Below are positions 7,329-16,167 of a stretch of DNA of 64,000 bases, piece after piece. The notes beneath the pieces were generated by a model. It had not been told where the DNA came from and searched no databases. It saw only the letters and a program-made list of their open reading frames with translations. Where the stretch lies: positions 16,538 to 80,537 of the forward strand of contig JAKOXG010000005.1 in NCBI GenBank assembly GCA_029781115.1. The letters are read 5' to 3'. Source of the stretch: Candidatus Cloacimonadota bacterium (GTDB lineage: Bacteria > Cloacimonadota > Cloacimonadia > Cloacimonadales > Cloacimonadaceae). The position numbers and the translations under genes were made by a program. The number at the start of each line of letters is the position of its first letter. Positions within the stretch are counted from its first letter, which is position 1.

Positions 7329-9506
7329 TTACTGCATCAGCATCATCTTGCGGGTTTGGCTATGTTTGCCTGTTTCCAGGCGGTAGAAATAGATGCCGCT
7401 GGTCACGCTGTCTCCGTTGTCATCCTTGCCGTCCCACACCACCCTGTGGTCGCCACCGGCTTTGGGTTCATTTACCAAAGTGCGCACCAATTGGCCTCTG
7501 AGGTTGTAGATGCCCAGTTTGGCATCACCGGCTGCGGGCATGGTGTAGCTGATGGTGGTTTCGGGATTGAAGGGATTGGGGAAGTTTCCCTTGAGAATGC
7601 CTATCCCCGGTGCTGAGGCCAGAGATTCGTCTGCATCTCCGGCAGGCTCAAAGGCGATGGTCAGCTCCATAAACATGACTTCTCCACCATCATTGTTGTC
7701 GTGGTAGGGGGGATAAAGCTCGTATGAACCCCAAGTGTTATCATCATAAAACATAAGTCCCACCTTCCCCATGTGATAGTCTCTGCCCTCTTTGGGATTG
7801 TGGGCTACACCTGCATAAACGACCTCATCCACGGGATATACCCACATGGGAGTGAGATCAGCAAGTTGGGGAACATCCAGGCTGTTGAGGCAGATGGGGT
7901 CTTTCCAGGTCATTCCGTTGTTGGGACTTACAGCGATCATGATATCGGGTGAAAATCCAGCACCAGGGTCATCTGACTGGTCGTAGAGCATGGCCCGATT
8001 ACAATCTTGCCACACCATCACCGTCCAGCTATGCTGGTTTGGTTTGCTCATCTTGATATTGTTATAATGAGCCATCATAGAGCTTTCATGGGCAGTCCTG
8101 TCCCAATGGCAAAAAGGCCACATGGCATTGATGTCCAGATGCCATTCTCCATCTACCTGGATATACTCTGCCTCTCCCCAGGGCGGTTCGTTATCCCACG
8201 GATGGTAACACTCATAATCAGCGGTGTTATCAGGGTGCTTGATGGGATATACCTCATGAATGCTGACTTCGTTTGTGGCGGGATCAAAGATAAGCTGCTT
8301 CACATACTGCATGTTTGGATAGTATGATGTATCGGATGAAAGTGCCCAGAGGGCGGGGAAATGGATCCTTCCACTGCGATCGACAACGGCATTCACATGG
8401 CTGGAATTTTGGATCGCCCAGTAAAGATCGCCCGGTTCGTAGGGGTTGCCATCCTCGTCATAGAAGTGGGGTTCAACCCAGGGAGGTCCTTCCGGAATCC
8501 AGGCAGGGATATGGCCGGATGCGGTCATCATCGTCCAAGTGCCTTCGCCAAAGTTGTCACACTTCATCACATGCACATCAGGTTCGTCAAATGGGTTGCC
8601 ATCCAGGTCACGGGAGTCATGATAACCAATATAGTAGATATTTCCTGCATCATCAGCGCAGAAGGTGGTAAATGGTCTGCGCCAGTTTTCCGTGTCTACA
8701 TTCCAGAGGTCAAAGGTGGGCACAGAGGTGTAGTTCCAGACGGCCGGGATGCCTTCCTCTATCATGTCTCCATCAATATCCGCATAGGCGATCAAGACGT
8801 TTTCACTGGGAAAGTTGTTGGGAACGTGACTTCTGGAGTTGCGCGTAGCCACATAGACACGGCGCTTGCCGGCTATCGGTGAGGGACCGATCGTGGCTGT
8901 GGGCCAGATAAACTGGTTATCGCCGGTGACTACCCCGTTGGGAGCAGTGATCTGGGTGGGGTTGTCTACAATCGTCTGGTAATTGGTAAACAGACCGGGG
9001 AAATCATCCATAAATGCATCTGCGACAAACACCACTTCTTGCTTGCCATCATGATCCACATCCGTGTGCCAGGCATACATGGGCTTGCCACTCACGGGAT
9101 CAATAGTCATGGTGGGATAACCCTCAGTGGCGCTACTGTCAGATATTTCGCTGTTGGATATGACGAACCCCGACTGATCCAGATAAGTGTAGTAGACTTT
9201 CCTGGTGCTGTCGGGAGCGCAGCGTCCTTGATAAACCATGAAATATCCGCCGCCGAATTCACCGGGGATCGCCCTCAGGGGCAAGCCGTTGTAACTTCCG
9301 ATCATGTAGTCGTAAAAGCTGGTCATGATGGATATTGGTTCGCTGGAGAAATAGTAGTAAGGCGCATACTGCGAGGTCGCTCTGACTGTGGATTGGGGTA
9401 TATCAATAAAGACAGGTTTTTTAGCCTGCGCCGGTGCCTGAATCTCCGCATACGCAAAGCTTAGCACCACGAGCAGGGCTATCGTGCTTAAAGCAATCTT
9501 TCTCAT
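7329..9506 (-). CDS. Secreted protein with C-terminal sorting tail (paralogue 2)
   Basis: This 725-residue paralogue of the 4458-6626 product shares its plan: signal peptide (residues 1-20), a similar body with matching blocks such as 'PNGVVTGDNQFIWPTA', 'YADIDGD' and 'DDAGNIYYIGY', and a nearly identical tail (NFPNPFNPETTISYTMP ... GIYFYRLETGKHSQTRKM). The Asp-box position reads SPNNGMTW, lacking the aspartate. The last ~80 codons match paralogue 1 at nucleotide level much better than the body does. It has the strong site GAGGAGG before the ATG, its own sigma-54-like promoter and its own terminator. It probably acts at or outside the cell surface; substrate unknown. Confidence 0.85.
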   Translation of the reverse strand: MRKIALSTIALLVVLSFAYAEIQAPAQAKKPVFIDIPQSTVRATSQYAPYYYFSSEPISIMTSFYDYMIGSYNGLPLRAIPGEFGGGYFMVYQGRCAPDSTRKVYYTYLDQSGFVISNSEISDSSATEGYPTMTIDPVSGKPMYAWHTDVDHDGKQEVVFVADAFMDDFPGLFTNYQTIVDNPTQITAPNGVVTGDNQFIWPTATIGPSPIAGKRRVYVATRNSRSHVPNNFPSENVLIAYADIDGDMIEEGIPAVWNYTSVPTFDLWNVDTENWRRPFTTFCADDAGNIYYIGYHDSRDLDGNPFDEPDVHVMKCDNFGEGTWTMMTASGHIPAWIPEGPPWVEPHFYDEDGNPYEPGDLYWAIQNSSHVNAVVDRSGRIHFPALWALSSDTSYYPNMQYVKQLIFDPATNEVSIHEVYPIKHPDNTADYECYHPWDNEPPWGEAEYIQVDGEWHLDINAMWPFCHWDRTAHESSMMAHYNNIKMSKPNQHSWTVMVWQDCNRAMLYDQSDDPGAGFSPDIMIAVSPNNGMTWKDPICLNSLDVPQLADLTPMWVYPVDEVVYAGVAHNPKEGRDYHMGKVGLMFYDDNTWGSYELYPPYHDNNDGGEVMFMELTIAFEPAGDADESLASAPGIGILKGNFPNPFNPETTISYTMPAAGDAKLGIYNLRGQLVRTLVNEPKAGGDHRVVWDGKDDNGDSVTSGIYFYRLETGKHSQTRKMMLMQ

Positions 9507-9640
9507 CTCTCCACCTCCTCAAGTGGTATTGGGTTGCTACTTTTGTTTGAGTTGGTTAATAAAGGGATTGCAGGATGCCTTGATAAAACACGGGCTCCTG
9601 AAGGGATATCTACAAATCGCTTATGCAGTTACGATTAACT

Positions 9641-9655
9641 TGCACAAATCGAGCC
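9641..9655 (-). promoter_or_regulatory. Candidate sigma-54 promoter, copy 2
   Basis: The minus strand reads GGCTCGATTTGTGCA, 135 bases before the start codon at 9506. It lies only 13 bases after the stop codon of the radical SAM gene upstream, so any activator site further upstream would be inside that coding region. Confidence 0.65.
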
Positions 9656-9668
9656 GAAATAGAAGATA

Positions 9669-11072
9669 TTATTGGTTTCTGAGTGTGCTTTTGTAGAAGT
9701 CCTTTCTCAAAACGTAGGTTTCAAAGAGGGATTTGGCACTGCTGAAGATGATCCTGGGCTCCAAGGATTTGCTCTTGATGGCTTGGATAAAGAGGGGGAT
9801 CAATTCGCGCCGCTTGGCCCAGTAGATCTTGAGGTAAGCTTTGGGCAAATACGCTTCCATCTGCTTGTAGGTCATGCCCAAGGGGTTGTAGACGCAGTGG
9901 GTGATGTCGTAATCCTCCCAATTGTAGTGCCGGATGCGGTTTTCGCGCTTGAGTCTGTCATATACGGCGGTGCCCGGGAAAGGTGTCATGACGGAGACGA
10001 GGATGAGACCGGGGAGCTTGCTGGCGAACTTGATGTTCTTTTCGATGATCTCGGGGGTGTCAAATTCATCGCCACTGCCGAGGATAAAGAAGAAGCTGTA
10101 GCTGATGCCCAGGTTCTTCAGGATGCTCACGGCTTTCATGATCTGATCGGTGCTGATCCTTTTATTGAGGCTTTCCAACACCTCCGGCACACCGCTCTCG
10201 ATGCCGAATCCCATCAGGGTGCAGCCACAAGCAGCCAATCTGGCCACCAGCTCGGGCTTTCTGATGACCATGTCTATTCTGGTCATGCAGGCGAAGGTAA
10301 ACTTTAGCTTTTCCTCTTCCACCAAGTCACAGAAACGGGTGATCCAATCGGCATTGGTGGTGAAATTGTCGTCATGAATCCAGAACTGGTCGTATCCCCA
10401 AGAGATAAAGTCCTTGATTTCCCCGATCACGTCTTCCACTCTGCGTTGGCGGAAACTGCCACCATAAAAAGCGGAGATGGAGCAATAGGAACACTTGAAA
10501 GGACAGCCCCTGCTGGAGACTATCTTGGGCGTGAAGCTGAACTCCGGGGCTACCAAGTCCATGGTGATCTTGGGAATGGAGTTGATGTCTTTGAGTAACA
10601 CGATCTCTTCATCGTTGTAAAACTCACCGTCTTTCAGGTAAGCCATGCCGGTGATGGCGGGATAGCGGTCTTTTGCTTCCAGAGCCTTGACAAGGGCGAC
10701 AAAGGTCTCCTCTCCCTCACCGCGACAAACGAAGTCTACGCCTGTCTCTTGCAGGGTTTCCTTGTACATGAAGGTCACGTGGTGACCGCCGATCACGGTG
10801 ATGATCTCGGGATGATGCTCTTTTACATAGCGAATCATTTCTCCGGCCAGGGGATAGACCGCCGTTACAGCGGTAAAGCCGATCACATCGGGTTTGTATC
10901 TGCGGATATAGCGGTGCAGGGTGTTGACATCTGCCTGAACCACTACAGACCTGTAGCCCGCATCCCTGACTGCGGCAGCCACATACAAGACTCCCTGAAA
11001 TATCTGGTGCCCTTTGCGCGTCCTCTGCAGGCCACCGGCGGTAGCCTTTGGCGAAACAAATAGAACTGTCAT
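9669..11072 (-). CDS. B12-binding-domain radical SAM protein (paralogue A)
   Basis: This 467-residue protein has an N-terminal cobalamin-binding-like Rossmann domain (residues about 1-140, with RRYKPDVIGFTAV and VIGGHHVTF) and then a radical SAM core with the 4Fe-4S motif RGCPFKCSYC (C190, C194, C197). The family uses SAM and often cobalamin for methylations or rearrangements; the DxHxxG cobalamin-ligand motif is not seen, so B12 may be bound base-off or not at all. The ATG at 11072 is preferred over an upstream in-frame start at 11150 because the paralogue starts at the same residue and GGAAGG precedes it. It has its own sigma-54-like promoter although it follows its paralogue directly. Substrate unknown. 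Confidence 0.88.
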   Translation of the reverse strand: MTVLFVSPKATAGGLQRTRKGHQIFQGVLYVAAAVRDAGYRSVVVQADVNTLHRYIRRYKPDVIGFTAVTAVYPLAGEMIRYVKEHHPEIITVIGGHHVTFMYKETLQETGVDFVCRGEGEETFVALVKALEAKDRYPAITGMAYLKDGEFYNDEEIVLLKDINSIPKITMDLVAPEFSFTPKIVSSRGCPFKCSYCSISAFYGGSFRQRRVEDVIGEIKDFISWGYDQFWIHDDNFTTNADWITRFCDLVEEEKLKFTFACMTRIDMVIRKPELVARLAACGCTLMGFGIESGVPEVLESLNKRISTDQIMKAVSILKNLGISYSFFFILGSGDEFDTPEIIEKNIKFASKLPGLILVSVMTPFPGTAVYDRLKRENRIRHYNWEDYDITHCVYNPLGMTYKQMEAYLPKAYLKIYWAKRRELIPLFIQAIKSKSLEPRIIFSSAKSLFETYVLRKDFYKSTLRNQ

Positions 11073-11208
11073 TGTGAAACCTTCCTTTTTACTCAACTGG
11101 CGAAGGAAACAGGATTCCGTGCCGATTTTTACTTGAAAGATATGCGCCAATGATTATCATCAAGACCATTACGTTCTCAATGTAGCCTTGGCTTGTGGGC
11201 ACAGTGTA

Positions 11209-11223
11209 TGCACAAATCGAGCC
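11209..11223 (-). promoter_or_regulatory. Candidate sigma-54 promoter, copy 3
   Basis: The minus strand reads T-GGCTCGATTTGTGCA, the best match of the three to TGGCACG-N4-TTGCA. It is 137 bases before the start codon at 11072 and 13 bases after the stop of the upstream paralogue at 11236. It would let the second radical SAM gene be expressed apart from the membrane cluster. Confidence 0.65.
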
Positions 11224-11235
11224 AAACTTGTTATG

Positions 11236-12639
11236 TTATTTGGTTTTACGTATGCTCTTGTAGAAATCCTTTCTCAAAACATAGGTTTGAAACAGGGATT
11301 TGGCGCTGCCCAAGATCATTCCCGGTTCGATGGATTTGGTTTTTAGCGCCTTGATGAAGAGTGAGGGTAATTCCCGCCATTTGGCCAAGTATATCTTCAT
11401 ATAGGCTTTGGGCAGATAGGATTCCATCTGTTTGTAGGTCATGCCCAGGGGATTGTAGACGCAGTGCGTGATGTCGTAATCTTCCCAATTGTAGTGGCGG
11501 ATGCGGTTTTCACGCTTCAGTTTTTCATACACGGCTGTGCCCGGGAAAGGCGTGAGGATGGAGGCAAGGACGAGCCCGGGGAGCTTGCTGAAAAACTTGA
11601 TGTTCTTGTCCATGATCTCGGGGGTGTCAAACTCATCACCGCTGCCCAGGAGCATGAAGAAGGTGTAGCTGATGCCCTGTTTCTTCAGGATATTCACCGC
11701 CTTCAAGATCTGGGGGATGCTGAGCTTTTTGTTGATGCTTTCCAACACCTCCGGCACGCCGCTTTCGATGCCGATGCTCATCATGGTGCAGCCGCATTTG
11801 CCCAGTCTTTCCACCAGCTCGGGTGATCGCTCGATGAAGTTGATCCGGCTCATGCAGCTGAAGGTAAACTTCAGCTCTTCCTGCTCGACCAGATCGCAGA
11901 AGCGCGTGAGCCAGGCGGCGTCTGTGGTGAAGTTGTCGTCATGAATCCAAAACTGGGTGTAGCCCCAGGAGATGTAATCCTTGATGTCTGCGATCACGTC
12001 TTCCACTCTGCGCTGACGGTATTTGCCGCCATAGAAGGCGGAGATGGAGCAGTAGGAACACTTGAAGGGGCAGCCCCTGCTGGAGACTATCTTGGGCGTG
12101 AAAGTGGATTCCGGCGCCACCAAATCCATGGTGATGCGCGGGATTTTGTTGATGTCTTCCAGCAGCACTATCCTTTCGTCGTTGTAAAACTCGCCGTCCT
12201 TCATGTAGACCATGCCGGTGATGGCGGGATAGCGGTCTTTGGCTTCCAGAGCAGAAAGGAGGGCGGCGAAGGTCTCTTCACCCTCGCCGCGACAAACAAA
12301 ATCCACACCTGTCTCTTGCAGGGTTTCCTTGTACATGAAGGTCACATGGTGGCCGCCAACCACGGTGATGATCTCGGGGTGCTTTTCCTTTACATAGCGG
12401 ATCATCTCGCTCACCAAAGGGTACACGGCTGTCACGCAGGTGAAGCCGATCACGTCGGGTATATAGCGGCGGATGTAGCGGTGCAGGTTGTTGACATCAG
12501 CCTGAACCACTACGGCTCTATGGCCTGCATCCCTCGCTGCGGCGGCTATATACAAGATTCCCTGAAACACTTGATGCCCTCTGCGCATCATTTCCAAGCC
12601 ACCGGTGGTAGCTGTGGGAGAAACAAGTAGGATCGTCAT
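11236..12639 (-). CDS. B12-binding-domain radical SAM protein (paralogue B)
   Basis: At 467 residues this has the same length and near-identical plan to the 9669-11072 product: cobalamin-binding-like domain with RRYIPDVIGFTCV and VVGGHHVTF, then RGCPFKCSYC with cysteines at 190, 194 and 197. The C-terminal parts (about 420-467, ending VLRKDFYKS) are also shared and are not part of the general radical SAM core, so both copies probably act on the same kind of substrate. It starts 8 bases after the stop of the 946-residue membrane protein, without a separate promoter, so it reads as the last gene of the membrane cluster operon. Substrate unknown. Confidence 0.88.
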   Translation of the reverse strand: MTILLVSPTATTGGLEMMRRGHQVFQGILYIAAAARDAGHRAVVVQADVNNLHRYIRRYIPDVIGFTCVTAVYPLVSEMIRYVKEKHPEIITVVGGHHVTFMYKETLQETGVDFVCRGEGEETFAALLSALEAKDRYPAITGMVYMKDGEFYNDERIVLLEDINKIPRITMDLVAPESTFTPKIVSSRGCPFKCSYCSISAFYGGKYRQRRVEDVIADIKDYISWGYTQFWIHDDNFTTDAAWLTRFCDLVEQEELKFTFSCMSRINFIERSPELVERLGKCGCTMMSIGIESGVPEVLESINKKLSIPQILKAVNILKKQGISYTFFMLLGSGDEFDTPEIMDKNIKFFSKLPGLVLASILTPFPGTAVYEKLKRENRIRHYNWEDYDITHCVYNPLGMTYKQMESYLPKAYMKIYLAKWRELPSLFIKALKTKSIEPGMILGSAKSLFQTYVLRKDFYKSIRKTK

Positions 12640-12647
12640 ATTATGCC

Positions 12648-15488
12648 TTATTCAAATGGCAGGAAGTGCAGCAGCTCGTGCCAGTGGGCGGTTGAAAGGA
12701 AGGTGCCGATGATGATCAGGAAGATCATCACGATCTTGAAGTAGTCCTGCCCTTTGAGCATACTCACCAGCTCGATATTGCGGGAGAGATAAGCGCTGGC
12801 GGCATAAAACTCTTCGCCGATCAGTGTATAGTCACAGGTGGTGATGAAGAAAGGAACCTGCGTGATGGCGTCTGTGCCAGCGATTTGGATGGAGCCCATC
12901 TGGTTTCCGGTCTCGGTCATGAGCAGGGCTTCGGCGTTGAAGTAGCCCATGTAGAGCACGGTTGCGGCTCGTTCACGGATGATGATGCCGTTTACACCTG
13001 CGGCAAAGGCAAATTGCGAATCCGAGATGTAGAAGATGTCTTCACGGTTGAAGGCATCCGGTCTGCCGGCCTCGTTGTAGGCAGTCTGCACTATCTCCTG
13101 CGCCAGCGGCATCACAAAATAGTCCACGTGCGGCGAGATGAGGCGGACGTCAAACTCGGCCGTCTTCTTCGCCGTTTCACTGAGGATCATCAGCGCACTG
13201 ATGGTGCAGGGATCACCCAGGCCGCCCCAGCCGGGCACAAACATCACGGGTCTGCCCATCTCGGTGGCACGTCCCACAGCGTTGTCCAGCTCCTCCAAAC
13301 CTGCGATGGGGCGGATGTAGAGCTCCCTGCGGCGGGCTTGCACCAAGGCAACGACAATCATGATGCCAAAAGTGAGGCTGCCGATGAGGGTGGCCAATTT
13401 GGTCTTGTCAAACCATTGCGGCTCGGGGAAGAACCACTGGTTGCCCTTGGGATCTTTGTAGGTGTCTGTCTGTTGGATGAGACCGTGACCGTCGGTGAGC
13501 AAAAGCTGATAGGCGTAGGTGCGGGAGTTGCGGTGCATCTCTGCCAGCAGTATCTTGCGCCATGCCTTCTCGCTGCGTGCTTTTTGGGCTTGCTTGTAGG
13601 CGGGATGGTTGATGATAAAGTTGTAGCTATCCTGAGCTTGGGTAGCCTCGGCTTGACTGCTCAGATAGGCTTCGCTGAGCGTATCTCCGGTAGCCTGCAT
13701 ACCCTTCACCAGCTTGCTGAGGCTGTCGGCCTCCGCCTTCATCTCCCTCAAGTCTTTCTCAAATACGCCGCGATAGATGTTGCCAGCAAAGCTGAGCATC
13801 TTGTCTTCGTCAAAGGCAACTGTAAAAGCCGGGCTTAGCAGCAGTCTGCGGCTCTTGGCATCGTAGTTTGAGATGGGTTTATAGAGTGCATCAGGGTAGT
13901 TGATGGCGTGATCCAAGGCGCGGATCATACCGTTAGAGCGCATGCCGGGACTGAAATAGGGGCTGAGCTTGTTTTTGATCAGCACATCCATGTAGACGCG
14001 GTCGAGACGCTTGCCGGCGATGCTCAGATGCTTGCCCAGATACCTGTGCGTAGCTTCCTCAAACAGGATATCCTGATGTGCGGCAGGCTCTTCATATTTG
14101 CCCTTGTTTTTGCGCAACATCACCTGCGTCTCCACCTTGAAGCTCTTGCCGTGCGCAAAGTCTTTGGGCAGCTTCATCGAGATCACCTTATCCGGATAAT
14201 ACTCCGTGATCTGAGCTATCTCTTTGCCGCCTTCCTCCCTGAAGGTAAAGCGCAGACGCTCAATCGGATACAGGTCGTTCTCAAGCAGCTCATAGGTAAA
14301 CTTGAGCTTGTTGTGCTTGGCTGAAGTGTAAGAGGCCTGCGTGATGTAGGCGATGGGCTTGCCCATGGAGAGGTAGTTGTTGTCTCCCTTGTCATTGGGC
14401 TTGTCCTGAACGCTGAAGGCGGGAAGATTGGGATACTCAGCGGAGTTTCTGATGTAGAGTGTATCTGCGATAGAGGCGTTTTGATACTCGGAATAATCCA
14501 TGTAACTCAGCACGGGCAGATAGTCTGAGGCAGGACGGCTGAGGCTGATGCCTGCTTCTTTGAGATCCACCTTTTCATAGAGCGTCTTGGAGCCTGAAGT
14601 CACATAGGAATCAAAGACCTTGATCGCTCTTTCTTGCCAAGCGGCGTGGAACTGCTCGTCTGCCGCAGTGAGGTTGAGCTCCTGCTCTGATCTGAAGAGT
14701 GGCACCGACTCCTTGGGGAGCAGCCAACCGCTGTAGAGAGCGATGTCATAGCCCACTTCAGGCATATTCCACTCAAAGCCAAGCTCCTGCGTATCTTCCA
14801 CGTAGGTGGCGTTGACCACTGCATCGGGCGCAGGACGGTTGTCCACCGGGATGGCGGAGACTATCTTGGCGGCGGGCAGGTGGTGTCCGCGCTCATTCAC
14901 CGCCACCACGCTGTAATAGTATTCATTGCCAACTTTGGGGTTGGCCAAGATGAGGTCAAACTGGTTGAGCTTGTAGCCGGCATAGCTTTCTTTATCCAGC
15001 TTCACCTGCTTGGATTGATGGTAAAACACGCTGTGCTTGATGGAACCCAGCATGTCATAGCGATCGACAAGCGAGCCGATCACCTTCGGGTCGCGGGGTA
15101 CGGCTCGATACAGCGGGCTGTCGGCAGGCTGGTGCTTTTCCTTCTTCAGCTTTGCGGGTGCGGTTTCAAACTCATACAGCGGTTGATAATCCGAATCGGT
15201 AAAGCGGAGCTCATCACCGATCACACCCATAGTGGGGTCTACATCCAGATTGCTGAGGAAGAAGAGGGTATCCGGGCTGCAACCCCGATAGATCTTATAC
15301 TGGATAATGCGATGCTCTTTGCTGAGTGGTGTCCATTTCAACACTATACCTGAGCCATCGTCAAAGGGGGCATCCATGGCGATCAAACCGGTCACCTGAC
15401 CCTGTTTTGCCACCTCCGGTGAGGAGGCGGAAAACAGGATCAAGCTTCCCAGAAGAACCATGGCCGTGAACAGGCTATATTTCTTCAT
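12648..15488 (-). CDS. Membrane-anchored FN3-like protein with conserved cytosolic domain (paralogue 2, DUF6754-like)
   Basis: This 946-residue protein has a signal peptide (about 1-22), an exported part starting with a fibronectin-III-like module (DDGSGIVLKWTPL near 45; YYYSVVAVNERG near 190), a helical stretch at about 575-640, a membrane segment at about 695-718, a conserved cytosolic domain at about 725-915 and a terminal membrane segment. The cytosolic domain holds RPIAGLEELDNAVGRATEMG, ALLMTETGNQMGSIQIAGTD and ITTCDYTLIGEE. It is a paralogue of the 18014-20884 product; the cytosolic domain is by far the best conserved part. I believe this domain corresponds to Pfam DUF6754, recalled from memory and not searched. 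It is the fifth gene of a minus-strand operon. Function unknown. Confidence 0.8.
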   Translation of the reverse strand: MKKYSLFTAMVLLGSLILFSASSPEVAKQGQVTGLIAMDAPFDDGSGIVLKWTPLSKEHRIIQYKIYRGCSPDTLFFLSNLDVDPTMGVIGDELRFTDSDYQPLYEFETAPAKLKKEKHQPADSPLYRAVPRDPKVIGSLVDRYDMLGSIKHSVFYHQSKQVKLDKESYAGYKLNQFDLILANPKVGNEYYYSVVAVNERGHHLPAAKIVSAIPVDNRPAPDAVVNATYVEDTQELGFEWNMPEVGYDIALYSGWLLPKESVPLFRSEQELNLTAADEQFHAAWQERAIKVFDSYVTSGSKTLYEKVDLKEAGISLSRPASDYLPVLSYMDYSEYQNASIADTLYIRNSAEYPNLPAFSVQDKPNDKGDNNYLSMGKPIAYITQASYTSAKHNKLKFTYELLENDLYPIERLRFTFREEGGKEIAQITEYYPDKVISMKLPKDFAHGKSFKVETQVMLRKNKGKYEEPAAHQDILFEEATHRYLGKHLSIAGKRLDRVYMDVLIKNKLSPYFSPGMRSNGMIRALDHAINYPDALYKPISNYDAKSRRLLLSPAFTVAFDEDKMLSFAGNIYRGVFEKDLREMKAEADSLSKLVKGMQATGDTLSEAYLSSQAEATQAQDSYNFIINHPAYKQAQKARSEKAWRKILLAEMHRNSRTYAYQLLLTDGHGLIQQTDTYKDPKGNQWFFPEPQWFDKTKLATLIGSLTFGIMIVVALVQARRRELYIRPIAGLEELDNAVGRATEMGRPVMFVPGWGGLGDPCTISALMILSETAKKTAEFDVRLISPHVDYFVMPLAQEIVQTAYNEAGRPDAFNREDIFYISDSQFAFAAGVNGIIIRERAATVLYMGYFNAEALLMTETGNQMGSIQIAGTDAITQVPFFITTCDYTLIGEEFYAASAYLSRNIELVSMLKGQDYFKIVMIFLIIIGTFLSTAHWHELLHFLPFE

Positions 15489-15552
15489 TGGTCATTCCAT
15501 ATATAGTCGCCCGACAAAGCGAGCTATGGCAGGACGGCTATGCTATAAGGTT

Positions 15553-16155
15553 TTAGAATATCTTGGCGAAGACATCGTTGACCAGGAACTGGATACGTCC
15601 GATCAACAATGAGATACGAGCCATCACGGTGAGTCCGAAGGAGGCACCAAAGCCCACCATCATAAACCACTTTCCGATCGACACAAACTTGCCATAGACG
15701 CCGGTGTGTGCTTTGGAGAAGAAGAAGTAGAGCAACACGGTGACTGTGCCCAGGAAGATCAGGAAGAGGTTGAGGTTTTCGATTGGCACCATCGCCTGAC
15801 GCATCTGCACCAGGATAAGGCTGTGCATAGCCAAGGCCACGCTGGCACCTGCTCCCATCATGGAAAAGGCGATCGGGTAGCGGCTCAACCAGCTCAGTTT
15901 GCGGCTGAAGCGGAAGAGGTAGAAAGCACCGATGATAGCCGGAATGATGAGGATAAACTCGTGCTTGAGTATGATGGGCTGCCAAAAGAAGGGGATGAAC
16001 ACACGTTCGTAGGAGAGCACCAGGCTGTAGCCCAGTGAAATACCCACCAAGAGCTGTTCAGACATCTGATAGAGGGGGTTGTCCTTGTAAAGGAAGGAGA
16101 AGATAGCCAGGGTGAAGAAAGCACCCACTAAGTTACTGAATAGTTCAAATGACAT
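15553..16155 (-). CDS. Integral membrane protein, about six segments, in the FN3/DUF6754-like cluster
   Basis: This 200-residue hydrophobic protein has about six to seven predicted membrane helices (such as VGAFFTLAIFSFLY, FILIIPAIIGAFYLF and LFLIFLGTVTVLLYFFF). I recognise no family motif. A strong AAAGGAGG precedes its ATG. It sits 12 bases after the stop of the 396-residue protein, and the next gene begins 64 bases further on. Between the two ~950-residue paralogues it is likely a membrane subunit of the same assembly. A different open frame over part of this region (15524-15985) lacks this hydrophobic pattern and is rejected. Confidence 0.75.
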   Translation of the reverse strand: MSFELFSNLVGAFFTLAIFSFLYKDNPLYQMSEQLLVGISLGYSLVLSYERVFIPFFWQPIILKHEFILIIPAIIGAFYLFRFSRKLSWLSRYPIAFSMMGAGASVALAMHSLILVQMRQAMVPIENLNLFLIFLGTVTVLLYFFFSKAHTGVYGKFVSIGKWFMMVGFGASFGLTVMARISLLIGRIQFLVNDVFAKIF

Positions 16156-16167
16156 TTTTAACCTCCT

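Noticed and set aside
15524..15985. Alternative 153-codon frame overlapping the 200-residue membrane protein gene
   Set aside because: It is a different frame on the same strand, without ribosome-binding site, rich in His/Pro/Arg, and it conflicts with the well-formed membrane protein gene 15553-16155.
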